64,000 nucleotides of DNA from Psychroserpens damuponensis (GTDB taxonomy: Bacteria; Bacteroidota; Bacteroidia; Flavobacteriales; Flavobacteriaceae): the NCBI RefSeq assembly GCF_000826655.1, contig NZ_JXJO01000009.1:62001-126000 (forward strand). The letters are read 5' to 3'. The position numbers and the translations under genes are program-made. Positions 35,669 through 43,707 of this stretch are shown here, piece after piece; position 1 is the first letter of the stretch, and each line of letters opens with the position of its first letter. The notes beneath the pieces are model-generated. The model saw nothing but the letters and a program-made list of their open reading frames with translations. It had not been told where the DNA came from and searched no databases.

Positions 35669-37000
35669 ATGGGTATTCTACCACAAATTATATTTGCCAT
35701 AGCGCTTTTCATAGGTCTTGGATATTTTGCTAATAATGTTAGAAAATTAAGACGTAATATTAAACTAGGTCAAGATGTTGATACCAGCGATGATAAGCCT
35801 CAACGTTGGAAAAACATGGCTAAAATAGCTTTGGGTCAAAGTAAAATGGTTGTTCGACCAATTGCTGGTTTTTTACATATTATTGTTTATGTAGGGTTTG
35901 TTATTATAAATATAGAAGTACTAGAAATCATTATTGATGGACTCATTGGTACACACCGTATTTTTTCTGGAGCAGGAGAAATATATGATATACTAATAGG
36001 GACTTTTGAACTCTTAGCGTTTGCAGTTTTGGTTTCAGTTGTCGTATTTTGGATACGACGAAATGTTATAAAACTTAAACGTTTTATGAGCTCAGAAATG
36101 AAAGGTTGGCCTAAAAGTGATGGTAATATCATTTTATATTTTGAAGTTGTACTCATGTGTTTATTTTTAACCATGAATGGTGCAGATTTACAATTACAAC
36201 TCAATGGAGCTGAAGGTTATCACACAGCAGGTTCATTTCCTATAAGCCAATGGTTACTGCCAATTTTTGATGGATTATCAAATGCAACACTTATCATTAT
36301 TGAAAGAGCAGCATGGTGGATGCATATTTTAGGCATTCTCGCATTTTTAAATTACTTATACTTTTCTAAGCATTTACACATCCTATTAGCTTTTCCTAAT
36401 ACGTTCTACGGAAATTTAAAACCTAAAGGTCAATTTTCTAATCTAGAAGCTGTAACTACCGAAGTTATGATGATGATGGATCCAAACGCAGATCCATTTG
36501 CAGCCGCACCAGAAGGCACAGAAGATGAAGTTCCTGCAAAATTTGGAGCTAGTGATGTTCAAGATTTAAGTTGGGTGAATTTATTAAACGCTTATACATG
36601 TACAGAGTGCGGACGATGCACTAGCGAATGTCCAGCAAATCAAACAGGTAAAAAGCTATCACCTCGTAAAATTATGATGGATACAAGAGATCGTCTTGTA
36701 GAAGTCGGTAAAAATATCGATGCCAATAAAGGTGTGTTTAATGATGATGGGAAACAATTATTAGGCGATTATATTACCAACGAAGAACTTTGGGCTTGTA
36801 CAAGTTGTAACGCATGTGTTGAAGCTTGTCCTGTAAGTATAGATCCATTAAATATTATCATGCAAATGCGTCAATATTTAGTGATGGAGCAAAGTGCAGC
36901 ACCTATGGAACTCAATAATATGATGACCAATATTGAAAATAATGGCGCACCTTGGCCTTACAACCAAATGGATCGTTTAAACTGGAAAGACGAAAATTAA
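35669..37000 (+). CDS. Membrane Fe-S electron-transfer protein (4Fe-4S dicluster)
   Basis: A 443-residue protein with about five membrane helices in residues 1-260 (respiratory cytochrome-b-like), then a cytoplasmic domain with two 4Fe-4S motifs, CTECGRCTSECP (about 310-321) and CTSCNACVEACP (about 388-399). It fits a heterodisulphide-reductase/NarI-GlpC-like subunit that passes electrons between the quinone pool and an Fe-S partner. The CCG-domain protein at 37413 is probably its partner. Its stop overlaps the start of the small exported protein gene. The electron donor or acceptor is not shown. Confidence 0.88.
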   Translation: MGILPQIIFAIALFIGLGYFANNVRKLRRNIKLGQDVDTSDDKPQRWKNMAKIALGQSKMVVRPIAGFLHIIVYVGFVIINIEVLEIIIDGLIGTHRIFSGAGEIYDILIGTFELLAFAVLVSVVVFWIRRNVIKLKRFMSSEMKGWPKSDGNIILYFEVVLMCLFLTMNGADLQLQLNGAEGYHTAGSFPISQWLLPIFDGLSNATLIIIERAAWWMHILGILAFLNYLYFSKHLHILLAFPNTFYGNLKPKGQFSNLEAVTTEVMMMMDPNADPFAAAPEGTEDEVPAKFGASDVQDLSWVNLLNAYTCTECGRCTSECPANQTGKKLSPRKIMMDTRDRLVEVGKNIDANKGVFNDDGKQLLGDYITNEELWACTSCNACVEACPVSIDPLNIIMQMRQYLVMEQSAAPMELNNMMTNIENNGAPWPYNQMDRLNWKDEN

Positions 37001-37341
37001 TGATTGTTTTTCTTCGGAAATATCAACTCCTTTGCCTTATAGTCTTTTTAATAAATTCTATAGCTATAAGCGCACAATCTTATAAAAAAGATTCATTACA
37101 AATTAAATCGTATACACTTATAGAATACCGTCAAAACGAAGTTAAAGATGTTAAGCTAATAAAAGTATTATGCGATTATTGTACTGATTTTCAAAAGGAA
37201 GCTATAGGTGTTGAAGCCATGAGAAGAGCAAAGTTAGAAAGCTACGATCCAGTAAATAAAATGAAAGAAGGTGACAAAAAACTCGCCATTTACATAAGAA
37301 TTGCTAAAAAAGATTTTGCAGCAATTATAGAAGAAGATTAA
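37000..37341 (+). CDS. Small exported protein inserted between the Fe-S genes
   Basis: I choose the ATG at 37000-37002, overlapping the stop of the Fe-S gene (TAATG), because it gives a normal signal peptide (MIVFLRKYQLLCLIVFLINS, cleavage near AQ26); a start at 36952 would overlap the upstream gene by 49 bases. The 113-residue product is polar, with a CDYC pair near residue 55. The Leu-Arg-Lys codons at 37012-37020 are CTT CGG AAA, one copy of the dispersed word, using a codon that is otherwise rare here. Function unknown. Confidence 0.7.
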   Translation: MIVFLRKYQLLCLIVFLINSIAISAQSYKKDSLQIKSYTLIEYRQNEVKDVKLIKVLCDYCTDFQKEAIGVEAMRRAKLESYDPVNKMKEGDKKLAIYIRIAKKDFAAIIEED

Positions 37342-37412
37342 CTAAAACAAAATAGTTCTAATTTCCGAAGTAATACATTAAGTATCGCATTTTAGAACAT
37401 AAAAATATAAGT

Positions 37413-38204
37413 ATGAGCGAATTACTCAAAGTGCCAACAATGGCAGAATTTATGGCAGCTGGTAAACAACCCGAAGTATTATTTTGGGTAGGATGCGCAG
37501 GAAGCTTTGATGACAGAGCAAAAAAGATAACCAAAGCATTTGTTAAGTTGTTAAATAAGGCAAACGTAGAATTTACTGTATTAGGAACCGAAGAAAGTTG
37601 TACAGGAGATCCTGCTAAACGAGCAGGAAACGAATTCTTGTTTCAAATGCAAGCCGTTACTAATATTGAAGTTATGAATGCTTATGAGGTAAAGAAAATT
37701 GTAACCTCTTGTCCGCATTGTTTTAATACCATTAAAAATGAATATCCAGGATTAGGTGGTAATTATGAGGTAATGCATCACACGCAGTTTTTAAAAACGT
37801 TATTAGCCGATAATCGTCTAACAATTGAAGGTGGTAAATTTAAAGGAAAACGAATTACTTTTCATGATCCATGTTATTTAGGGCGAGCAAATAATGTTTA
37901 CGAAGCACCTAGAGATCTTATTAGAAAACTAGATGCTGAGCTAGTCGAAATGAAAAGTTGTAAATCAAGAGGTTTATGCTGTGGAGCAGGAGGAGCACAA
38001 ATGTTTAAAGATGCCGAACCAGGAAATAAAGAAGTCAATGTAGAACGTACTGAGCAAGCCATAGAGGTAAAACCACAAATTATTGCCGCTGGTTGTCCGT
38101 TTTGTAATACCATGATGACCGATGGTGTAAAAAACAAAGAAAAAGAAGGCGATATTGAAGTTATGGACATTGCCGAATTGATTGCTAACGCACAAGACTT
38201 ATAA
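37413..38204 (+). CDS. (Fe-S)-binding protein with CCG domains (HdrB/LutA-like)
   Basis: The 263-residue protein has two cysteine-rich CCG-type domains: CTGD and TSCPHCFNTIKNEYP in the first half, and FHDPCYLGR, RGLCCGAGGAQMF and AAGCPFCNTMM in the second. Such domains bind non-cubane or ordinary 4Fe-4S clusters in HdrB, GlpC and LutA. With the membrane dicluster protein upstream, it probably forms a two-part oxidoreductase. A CTTCGGAAA-family word (37362) sits in the 71-base spacer before it. Confidence 0.87.
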   Translation: MSELLKVPTMAEFMAAGKQPEVLFWVGCAGSFDDRAKKITKAFVKLLNKANVEFTVLGTEESCTGDPAKRAGNEFLFQMQAVTNIEVMNAYEVKKIVTSCPHCFNTIKNEYPGLGGNYEVMHHTQFLKTLLADNRLTIEGGKFKGKRITFHDPCYLGRANNVYEAPRDLIRKLDAELVEMKSCKSRGLCCGAGGAQMFKDAEPGNKEVNVERTEQAIEVKPQIIAAGCPFCNTMMTDGVKNKEKEGDIEVMDIAELIANAQDL

Positions 38205-38209
38205 CTACG

Positions 38210-38410
38210 ATGGCAGAGATAAGTAAAAAACGAGTCATTACAGCTGGTCTCATTGGTGGTACAATTTTTACAATTGTAGTTGCTATATTTGACTATTTTA
38301 TGGGAAGAGGGTTTTCTTGGCCTAGATTAGCCTTTTACTTTGTATTTGGTTGCTTAATGTATGGGTTTTTAACCTATAGAAATTTTAAAAAACACAATAA
38401 AAAATCATGA
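38210..38410 (+). CDS. Small two-helix membrane protein
   Basis: A 66-residue protein with two membrane helices (about 13-30 and 40-55) and basic ends. It starts five bases after the CCG protein and overlaps the next gene by four bases (ATGA). No known family. It may be an accessory of the Fe-S proteins or simply co-transcribed. Confidence 0.65.
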   Translation: MAEISKKRVITAGLIGGTIFTIVVAIFDYFMGRGFSWPRLAFYFVFGCLMYGFLTYRNFKKHNKKS

Positions 38411-39081
38411 GAAAAAGACTTACTTTAATTTTCCTGTTGTTAACAATGGGTTTTGCATTCGGACAAGATTTATCAAGAGATGAAGTACTCCAGTTAATTA
38501 CCGATGATACCTGTACTTGCATTAGTGAAGATACAACCTTATTTACTGAAGGTAAGTCTCTAAACCAAAAGAAAATGGCTTTAGGCTTATGCTTACTTAA
38601 AAGTTATAATAGTCACAAGAAAAAATCAAAAGAATTGTCTGACAAAGGGTTAGAAGATTTTGAATCTATAGGAGAAGAAGTTGGTATGTTGATGACAACA
38701 ACGTGTCTTGAAGATTTCATGGCTCTGTTTTCAGAAGATCAATTAGTCGATTTTATTGAAGAAGATGATGAGTTAAATCGTGAGTTTAATGATGTTCCTC
38801 CACCACCTCCAGCACCTCCAACAGAAGCAGATTTAAACATTGAAGGTAAAATAGTCTCATTAAATAACGATGCCATTTCCTATATCGAGCTTGTAGATTC
38901 TTATGATAAAAAGCATGTTTTTTTAGTACACGGTCAATTTGTAGGCACAAAACTTTTGAAAAAATCAAACTTAAAAAAAGAGTTTAGAGTGTACTTTAAT
39001 GAAGATCACTTCTATGATTTAAGCGAAAGTCGTTATGTGAAGAAAAAGGTAATCACTTATATAGAATTAGTAGAAGACTAA
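38407..39081 (+). CDS. Exported protein of unknown function with proline-rich hinge
   Basis: A 224-residue protein with a signal peptide (cleavage near GQ21). The N-terminal half (about 25-125) contains three to four cysteines (CTCIS, LGLCLL, TTTCLED) in helical context. A proline run (PPPPPAPP, about 137-144) separates a C-terminal beta-rich domain (ISYIELVDSYDKKHVFLVHG). The cysteine pattern suggests disulphides. It precedes the PH-domain gene pair on the same strand. Confidence 0.7.
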   Translation: MRKRLTLIFLLLTMGFAFGQDLSRDEVLQLITDDTCTCISEDTTLFTEGKSLNQKKMALGLCLLKSYNSHKKKSKELSDKGLEDFESIGEEVGMLMTTTCLEDFMALFSEDQLVDFIEEDDELNREFNDVPPPPPAPPTEADLNIEGKIVSLNNDAISYIELVDSYDKKHVFLVHGQFVGTKLLKKSNLKKEFRVYFNEDHFYDLSESRYVKKKVITYIELVED

Positions 39082-39096
39082 GCTCAAATCCATATC

Positions 39097-39615
39097 ATGT
39101 TTCTAAATCAACAAATAGAGATTGACACATTACCACAGATCTCTTCTGTTGCGCTTAAGCCTATTTCAAAAAATTACTTAAAAATTATCCTTTTAAATAA
39201 AGCTCTTGTTTATGTAATTTGTATTGGGTTAGTTGTATTGGCAGGTAAATTCATCATAGAAAAAGAAGAGTTACCTGATGCCTCTATGTACATCTTTGGA
39301 TTTGCCTTACTTGTATGTGTATGCAACTTAATATTATCTATTCTAGCCTTTAAAAAGCGAAAGTATGCCATACGTGATAAAGATATTATTTATTCAAAAG
39401 GACTACTCGTAAATTCTATCACAACAGTACCTATTTCTAGAATTCAACATATTGAAGAGTCTCGCAGTTGGTTGGCTAGAAAATTAAAACTTTCTACATT
39501 AAAAATCTTTACAGCTGGTGAATCTGGTAGTGATTTAAAAATTGATGGTTTACCATTTGAAGAGGCTAAGCAAATAAATGACTTTCTAAGCGCTAAAGTC
39601 AATGGAAACCACTAA
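39097..39615 (+). CDS. PH-domain membrane protein (YdbS-like)
   Basis: A 172-residue protein with two membrane helices (about 32-50 and 62-86) followed by a bacterial PH domain (IIYSKGLLVNSITTVPISRIQHIEESRSW, about 108-136, with LARKLKLSTLKIFTAG). It overlaps the following YdbT-like gene by 14 bases; the pair is a standard two-gene unit. Bacillus homologues are linked to resistance to membrane-active peptides; a role here is inferred. Confidence 0.85.
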   Translation: MFLNQQIEIDTLPQISSVALKPISKNYLKIILLNKALVYVICIGLVVLAGKFIIEKEELPDASMYIFGFALLVCVCNLILSILAFKKRKYAIRDKDIIYSKGLLVNSITTVPISRIQHIEESRSWLARKLKLSTLKIFTAGESGSDLKIDGLPFEEAKQINDFLSAKVNGNH

Positions 39616-41095
39616 TTTCTCTCAGCCAACAAGACAATCTTCAAAAGGTATTCTCATTATATTTGCCTTTAAAACGTTTCAGTTTTTTAGAAAATTTGGT
39701 GTATTTTTTTTAGCATTCGGGTTTTCCATAATGAAAAAGAAATACTTGGGGTTTTTAACACCAACAAATTTAATATTGATACTCCTTTTTGTATTATTTG
39801 TTATTCTAATCATAGCTATTCTAAACTATCAAAACTTCAAGTTTCATGTGAGTTTAGATGATTTTCATTTAACACGAGGTATAATTAATAAGGATAATAC
39901 CATTATTCCGAAGTCAAAAATCCAAAATGTATATCTTAAACAAAACTGGTTACAACAGCTCATCAATGTCGTTTCTGTGAATATAGAAACTGCAGGAGAT
40001 CAAAAATCAGAAATAGAAATAAGTGCTTTAGACAGGTCAACAGCCTTACAACTTAAATCTGAATTATACAGTGTATCGTCTCAATTACATGATGAAAATC
40101 ATGAAGTTATTGAGAATAATGTCTTTTTTAAAGCCTCTCCAAAGCGCTTATTGTTAGAAGGTATCTCAAAAAATCATTTAAGAAGTTTTGCAATTATTGC
40201 TTCTTTTGTTTTTGGTTTATATTATGAATTTAAAGATTATATCAATAATTTGAGTTTTATTGATCGGCTAGAAGACAGCATTCAAATAAATGAAGGGAGT
40301 ATTGTTAATGTTTTAATAGCAAATGCAATTCTTGTTTTTATTATCGTTTTGATCTCCATGTTGTTTTCAATTGTCAAAACGTTTATAGTAAATTTTAATC
40401 TACAGGTTATAGAAAACAAAAAAACAATTGAGATTAATAAAGGTTTATTTAATAAAGTATCATTGAGCTTAACGCCAAGTAGAATTCAAAATATTGTAGT
40501 AACTACAAATCGAATTAAGCACTATTTCGGACTCCATACGCTCTCAGTAAAGCAAGCTATGGTTAATGCAAAGCAAAGAAAAAACTTTGAAATCATCGCC
40601 TTAGAAAAACATCAATTAGACCATTTACTAGGAAAATTATTAGTCAATTATGACAGTGAAATAGAGGCCTCAAAGCCAAAACCATATTACAAACGCATTT
40701 TAGCTTATAAAATGATATTTTTAATCTCAATTATAAATATACCTGGTTTTCTTATCTTCGGAAATAGGATGTGGTACATCAATATTGCTTTAATTGTATT
40801 GGCTGTTCTATATATTATTAAAACATATAGTAAATCGTATTATAAAATAGATGATGAATTTATCACCATAGGAAGCGGATTTATTGACACTACAACCAAT
40901 ATTCTAGAAATTCATAAAATTCAAGCCGTAAAACTAAAGCAATCCATGTTTCAGAAACGAATAGAAATTTCATCTGTATACATTTATACAGCGTCTAAGG
41001 TTTTGAAAATCCCTTATGTTTTAGAACAGGAGGCAAGATCTATTTATGATTATTTATTATTTAAGGTAGAATCTCAAGATAAGGATTGGATGTAA
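39602..41095 (+). CDS. PH-domain membrane protein (YdbT-like)
   Basis: A 497-residue protein with several membrane helices and three PH-like segments: after the first helix pair (FHLTRGIINKDNTIIPKSKIQNVYLKQNW, about 93-121), in the middle (INKGLFNKVSLSLTPSRIQNIVV, about 279-301) and near the end (IGSGFIDTTTNILEIHKIQAVKL). It is the larger half of the YdbS/YdbT pair. A CTTCGGAAA word occurs at 40756 and an ATTCCGAAG near-copy at 39905. Confidence 0.86.
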   Translation: METTNFSQPTRQSSKGILIIFAFKTFQFFRKFGVFFLAFGFSIMKKKYLGFLTPTNLILILLFVLFVILIIAILNYQNFKFHVSLDDFHLTRGIINKDNTIIPKSKIQNVYLKQNWLQQLINVVSVNIETAGDQKSEIEISALDRSTALQLKSELYSVSSQLHDENHEVIENNVFFKASPKRLLLEGISKNHLRSFAIIASFVFGLYYEFKDYINNLSFIDRLEDSIQINEGSIVNVLIANAILVFIIVLISMLFSIVKTFIVNFNLQVIENKKTIEINKGLFNKVSLSLTPSRIQNIVVTTNRIKHYFGLHTLSVKQAMVNAKQRKNFEIIALEKHQLDHLLGKLLVNYDSEIEASKPKPYYKRILAYKMIFLISIINIPGFLIFGNRMWYINIALIVLAVLYIIKTYSKSYYKIDDEFITIGSGFIDTTTNILEIHKIQAVKLKQSMFQKRIEISSVYIYTASKVLKIPYVLEQEARSIYDYLLFKVESQDKDWM

Positions 41096-41130
41096 AATTG
41101 TATTTTTGTTTATAGAAAAAAAGAAGAATT

Positions 41131-41616
41131 ATGTTAGTTGATTTTAATACACTCCCAGAAGAATCACGCGTTTGGATCTACCAAGCCAATAGATCATTTT
41201 CTGAGGTAGAACTTTTAGAAATAAAAGAAAAACTAGATATCTTTATTGAAAATTGGACCGCTCATGGAAGCGACTTGCAATCTGGATATACAATTGAATA
41301 TAAAAGGTTTATAGTTATTGCTTTAAACCAAAATTTAAATATGGCTACAGGGTGTAGTATTGACGCTTCAGTACATTTTATTCAACAATTAGAAAAAGAT
41401 TATAATGTTGATTTAATGGATAAAATGAATGTTTCATACAAGCAAGGAGAATTTGTAGCTCATAAAACATTAATTGATTTTAAGAAAATGGCTAAAGACA
41501 AAGCGGTTTCAAAAAATACAATTGTGTTCAATAATATGGTCAATAATATAGCTGAGTTTAAAGAAAATTGGGAAGTTCCAGCTAGCGAAAGTTGGCACGG
41601 AAGATTTTTAAAATAA
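41131..41616 (+). CDS. Conserved soluble protein without ATPase motifs (often labelled ABC transporter ATPase)
   Basis: A 161-residue soluble protein with no Walker A, signature or Walker B motif. It has a compact alpha/beta look (FIENWTAHGSDLQSGYTIEYKRF, SIDASVHFIQQLEK) with a conserved Cys-Ser-Ile-Asp-Ala segment. I believe this family is labelled ABC transporter ATPase in some databases, which the sequence does not support. A -7-like TATTTTTG is at 41101-41108. It lies ahead of serB. Function unknown. Confidence 0.7.
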   Translation: MLVDFNTLPEESRVWIYQANRSFSEVELLEIKEKLDIFIENWTAHGSDLQSGYTIEYKRFIVIALNQNLNMATGCSIDASVHFIQQLEKDYNVDLMDKMNVSYKQGEFVAHKTLIDFKKMAKDKAVSKNTIVFNNMVNNIAEFKENWEVPASESWHGRFLK

Positions 41617-41636
41617 TGTATTGAAAATACGTATTA

Positions 41637-42908
41637 ATGAATAGGAATAAAGAGGCTGTTTTAAAAGAATTGGAAGAAAACATCATGTCTAATGAGATTT
41701 TTTTATTCAATATTTCGGGACAGGATAAACCTGGTTTAACATCAAGCTTAACAAGCGTTTTAGCACAATATGATGCTAAAATTTTAGATATTGGTCAAGC
41801 AAATATTCATGATACGTTGTCTTTAGGGATAATGTTTGAGGTACAATCTGGTGAGAACTCGGCATCTGTTTTAAAAGAATTATTATTTAAGGCTTATGAG
41901 TTAGGAATTACCGCAAAGTTTAGTCCAATTACTTCCGAAAACTATGAAAGTTGGGTAAGTCAACAAGGTAAAGATAAATACATAATTACCATATTAGGTG
42001 AAAAACTTTCAGCCGAGCAAATTTCCGAAGTAACCAAAGTTATTTCAGAAATCAACTTAAACATTGATGCTATTAAAAGGCTTACTGGTCGTATTTCATT
42101 AACAAACACTGATGATTATCCGCGTTCATCCATTCAATTATCGGTTAGAGGTAAAATTATTTGTAAAGAAGAGGTGACTAAAAAATTCATGCAAATATCT
42201 AGAGATTTGGATGTAGATATTGCATTTCAAGAAGATAATATTTACCGAAGAAATAGGCGCTTAGTGTGTTTTGATATGGATTCTACGCTTATACAAGCCG
42301 AAGTTATTGATAAACTTGCTGAATTGGCTGGTGTTGGTGATGAAGTTAAAGCCATTACAGAGTCGGCAATGCAAGGTGAAATTGATTTTAACGAGAGTTT
42401 TAAGCGACGTATGAAATTGCTTAAAGGTTTACGTGAAGACGTTTTAGAGGAGGTTGCCGTTAATTTACCCATTACAAAAGGTGCAAAACGATTGATTGAC
42501 ACTTTAAAAAGTTACGGTTTTAAAACAGCAATTTTGTCTGGAGGATTCACCTATTTTGGACATTATCTACAAAAAAAATTAGGTATGGATTATGTCTATG
42601 CTAACCAATTAGAAATAAAAGATGGAGTACTAACAGGAGGATATTTGGGTGACATTGTAGATGGAAATAAAAAAGCCGAATATCTTAAAGACATAGCTAA
42701 AAATGAAGGTATTCATATAAGTCAAACCATTGCTGTTGGTGATGGTGCTAATGATTTGCCAATGCTTAATTTAGCAGGACTAGGGATTGCATTTCATGCC
42801 AAGCCAAAAGTAAAAGATAATGCACAAAGTTCTATTTCTAGTGTTGGGTTAGATGGTGTATTGTATTTATTAGGTTATCACGATAGACATATTGATTTGT
42901 TAAAATAA
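41637..42908 (+). CDS. serB: Phosphoserine phosphatase with two ACT domains
   Basis: SerB makes serine by dephosphorylating phosphoserine. The 423 residues have an ACT pair (IFLFNISGQDKPGLTSSLTS, about 21-40, and KYIITILGEKL-, about 114) and a C-terminal HAD phosphatase with DMDSTLIQAE (about 213-222), LSGGF (lysine/serine motif) and GDGANDLPML (about 366-375). Start could be 41637 or, giving a leaner protein, the ATG at 41685; I give the former. ACT domains suggest amino-acid feedback control. A TTTCCGAAG word is at 42022. Confidence 0.94.
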   Translation: MNRNKEAVLKELEENIMSNEIFLFNISGQDKPGLTSSLTSVLAQYDAKILDIGQANIHDTLSLGIMFEVQSGENSASVLKELLFKAYELGITAKFSPITSENYESWVSQQGKDKYIITILGEKLSAEQISEVTKVISEINLNIDAIKRLTGRISLTNTDDYPRSSIQLSVRGKIICKEEVTKKFMQISRDLDVDIAFQEDNIYRRNRRLVCFDMDSTLIQAEVIDKLAELAGVGDEVKAITESAMQGEIDFNESFKRRMKLLKGLREDVLEEVAVNLPITKGAKRLIDTLKSYGFKTAILSGGFTYFGHYLQKKLGMDYVYANQLEIKDGVLTGGYLGDIVDGNKKAEYLKDIAKNEGIHISQTIAVGDGANDLPMLNLAGLGIAFHAKPKVKDNAQSSISSVGLDGVLYLLGYHDRHIDLLK

Positions 42909-42916
42909 CAAGAGAA

Positions 42917-43573
42917 ATGGATATCATAGCACAATTAAAACGTCATGAAAAAGAGCAATTAAAAAATTGGATTAATGCTGATGAAAAAGTATCAAGACGT
43001 TTTGCTAAAGATATTGTCAAATTTGCCAATGAAAATCCAGATGCTATTAAAAATTATTGTGTCAATACACTACCTAGAGAATTCTCAAGCTTAAGTATCG
43101 TTTATGAGGCATTGTCTGAGTTTTCGGTAGCTTTCAATCAATTTTTATTAGATGAAATTAAACGTGTTATTGTATTAGCACAGACAAAACAAATTAAGCC
43201 AGAATATATTGAGGTTCTTGAAGATATAGAAACTGAAGACATCTATTCTAAAGATGAAACTATTTATATTGAAATTATTAATGTCATAACCTCTGCACTT
43301 CATATTAGTAATGAAGAACAGTTGAATTTGCAGCTTTTGAATTTGCTAGATTGGTTTTTAATAGAATATGATGAGGATGATGACATTGCCGAAGTAAGTA
43401 GTTGGATTAATCGTATGAAGCATATTGCTGAAAACGCAACACAATTAGAGGTTAGAGAAGAGGCTAAAGATGCATTAGAAAATCTTGACGAAAATCTCAC
43501 GTTTAATGATAATGCTGCGACGCTAGAATCACCATCATTTTTTGATAAGATTAGTCGATTTTTTAAGTTATAG
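42917..43573 (+). CDS. Helical acidic protein of unknown function
   Basis: A 218-residue soluble protein, almost wholly helical and acidic (for example IEVLEDIETEDIYSKDETIY and LLDWFLIEYDEDDDI). It reads like a HEAT/TPR-type scaffold but no repeat consensus is clear. It begins eight bases after serB and so is co-transcribed. No family recognised. Confidence 0.65.
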   Translation: MDIIAQLKRHEKEQLKNWINADEKVSRRFAKDIVKFANENPDAIKNYCVNTLPREFSSLSIVYEALSEFSVAFNQFLLDEIKRVIVLAQTKQIKPEYIEVLEDIETEDIYSKDETIYIEIINVITSALHISNEEQLNLQLLNLLDWFLIEYDEDDDIAEVSSWINRMKHIAENATQLEVREEAKDALENLDENLTFNDNAATLESPSFFDKISRFFKL

Positions 43574-43707
43574 TTAAAAGGCAATTTTTTTTGTTTACAA
43601 ACTTCTTTATAAATCTATCATAAAGTCTTTTATTCTTCATCTCAAAAATACTATTTTGGCATAGTTTTTAGTTCTGTATAAGAACAACCCTCAAAGACCT
43701 TTATTTT

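Noticed and set aside
35669-38204. Reading the Fe-S genes as part of a known complex such as LutABC or GlpABC
   Set aside because: The other subunits are absent and the membrane part differs; only the general electron-transfer role is supported.
41131-41616. ABC transporter ATPase
   Set aside because: No Walker A, signature, Walker B or H-loop is present in 161 residues.
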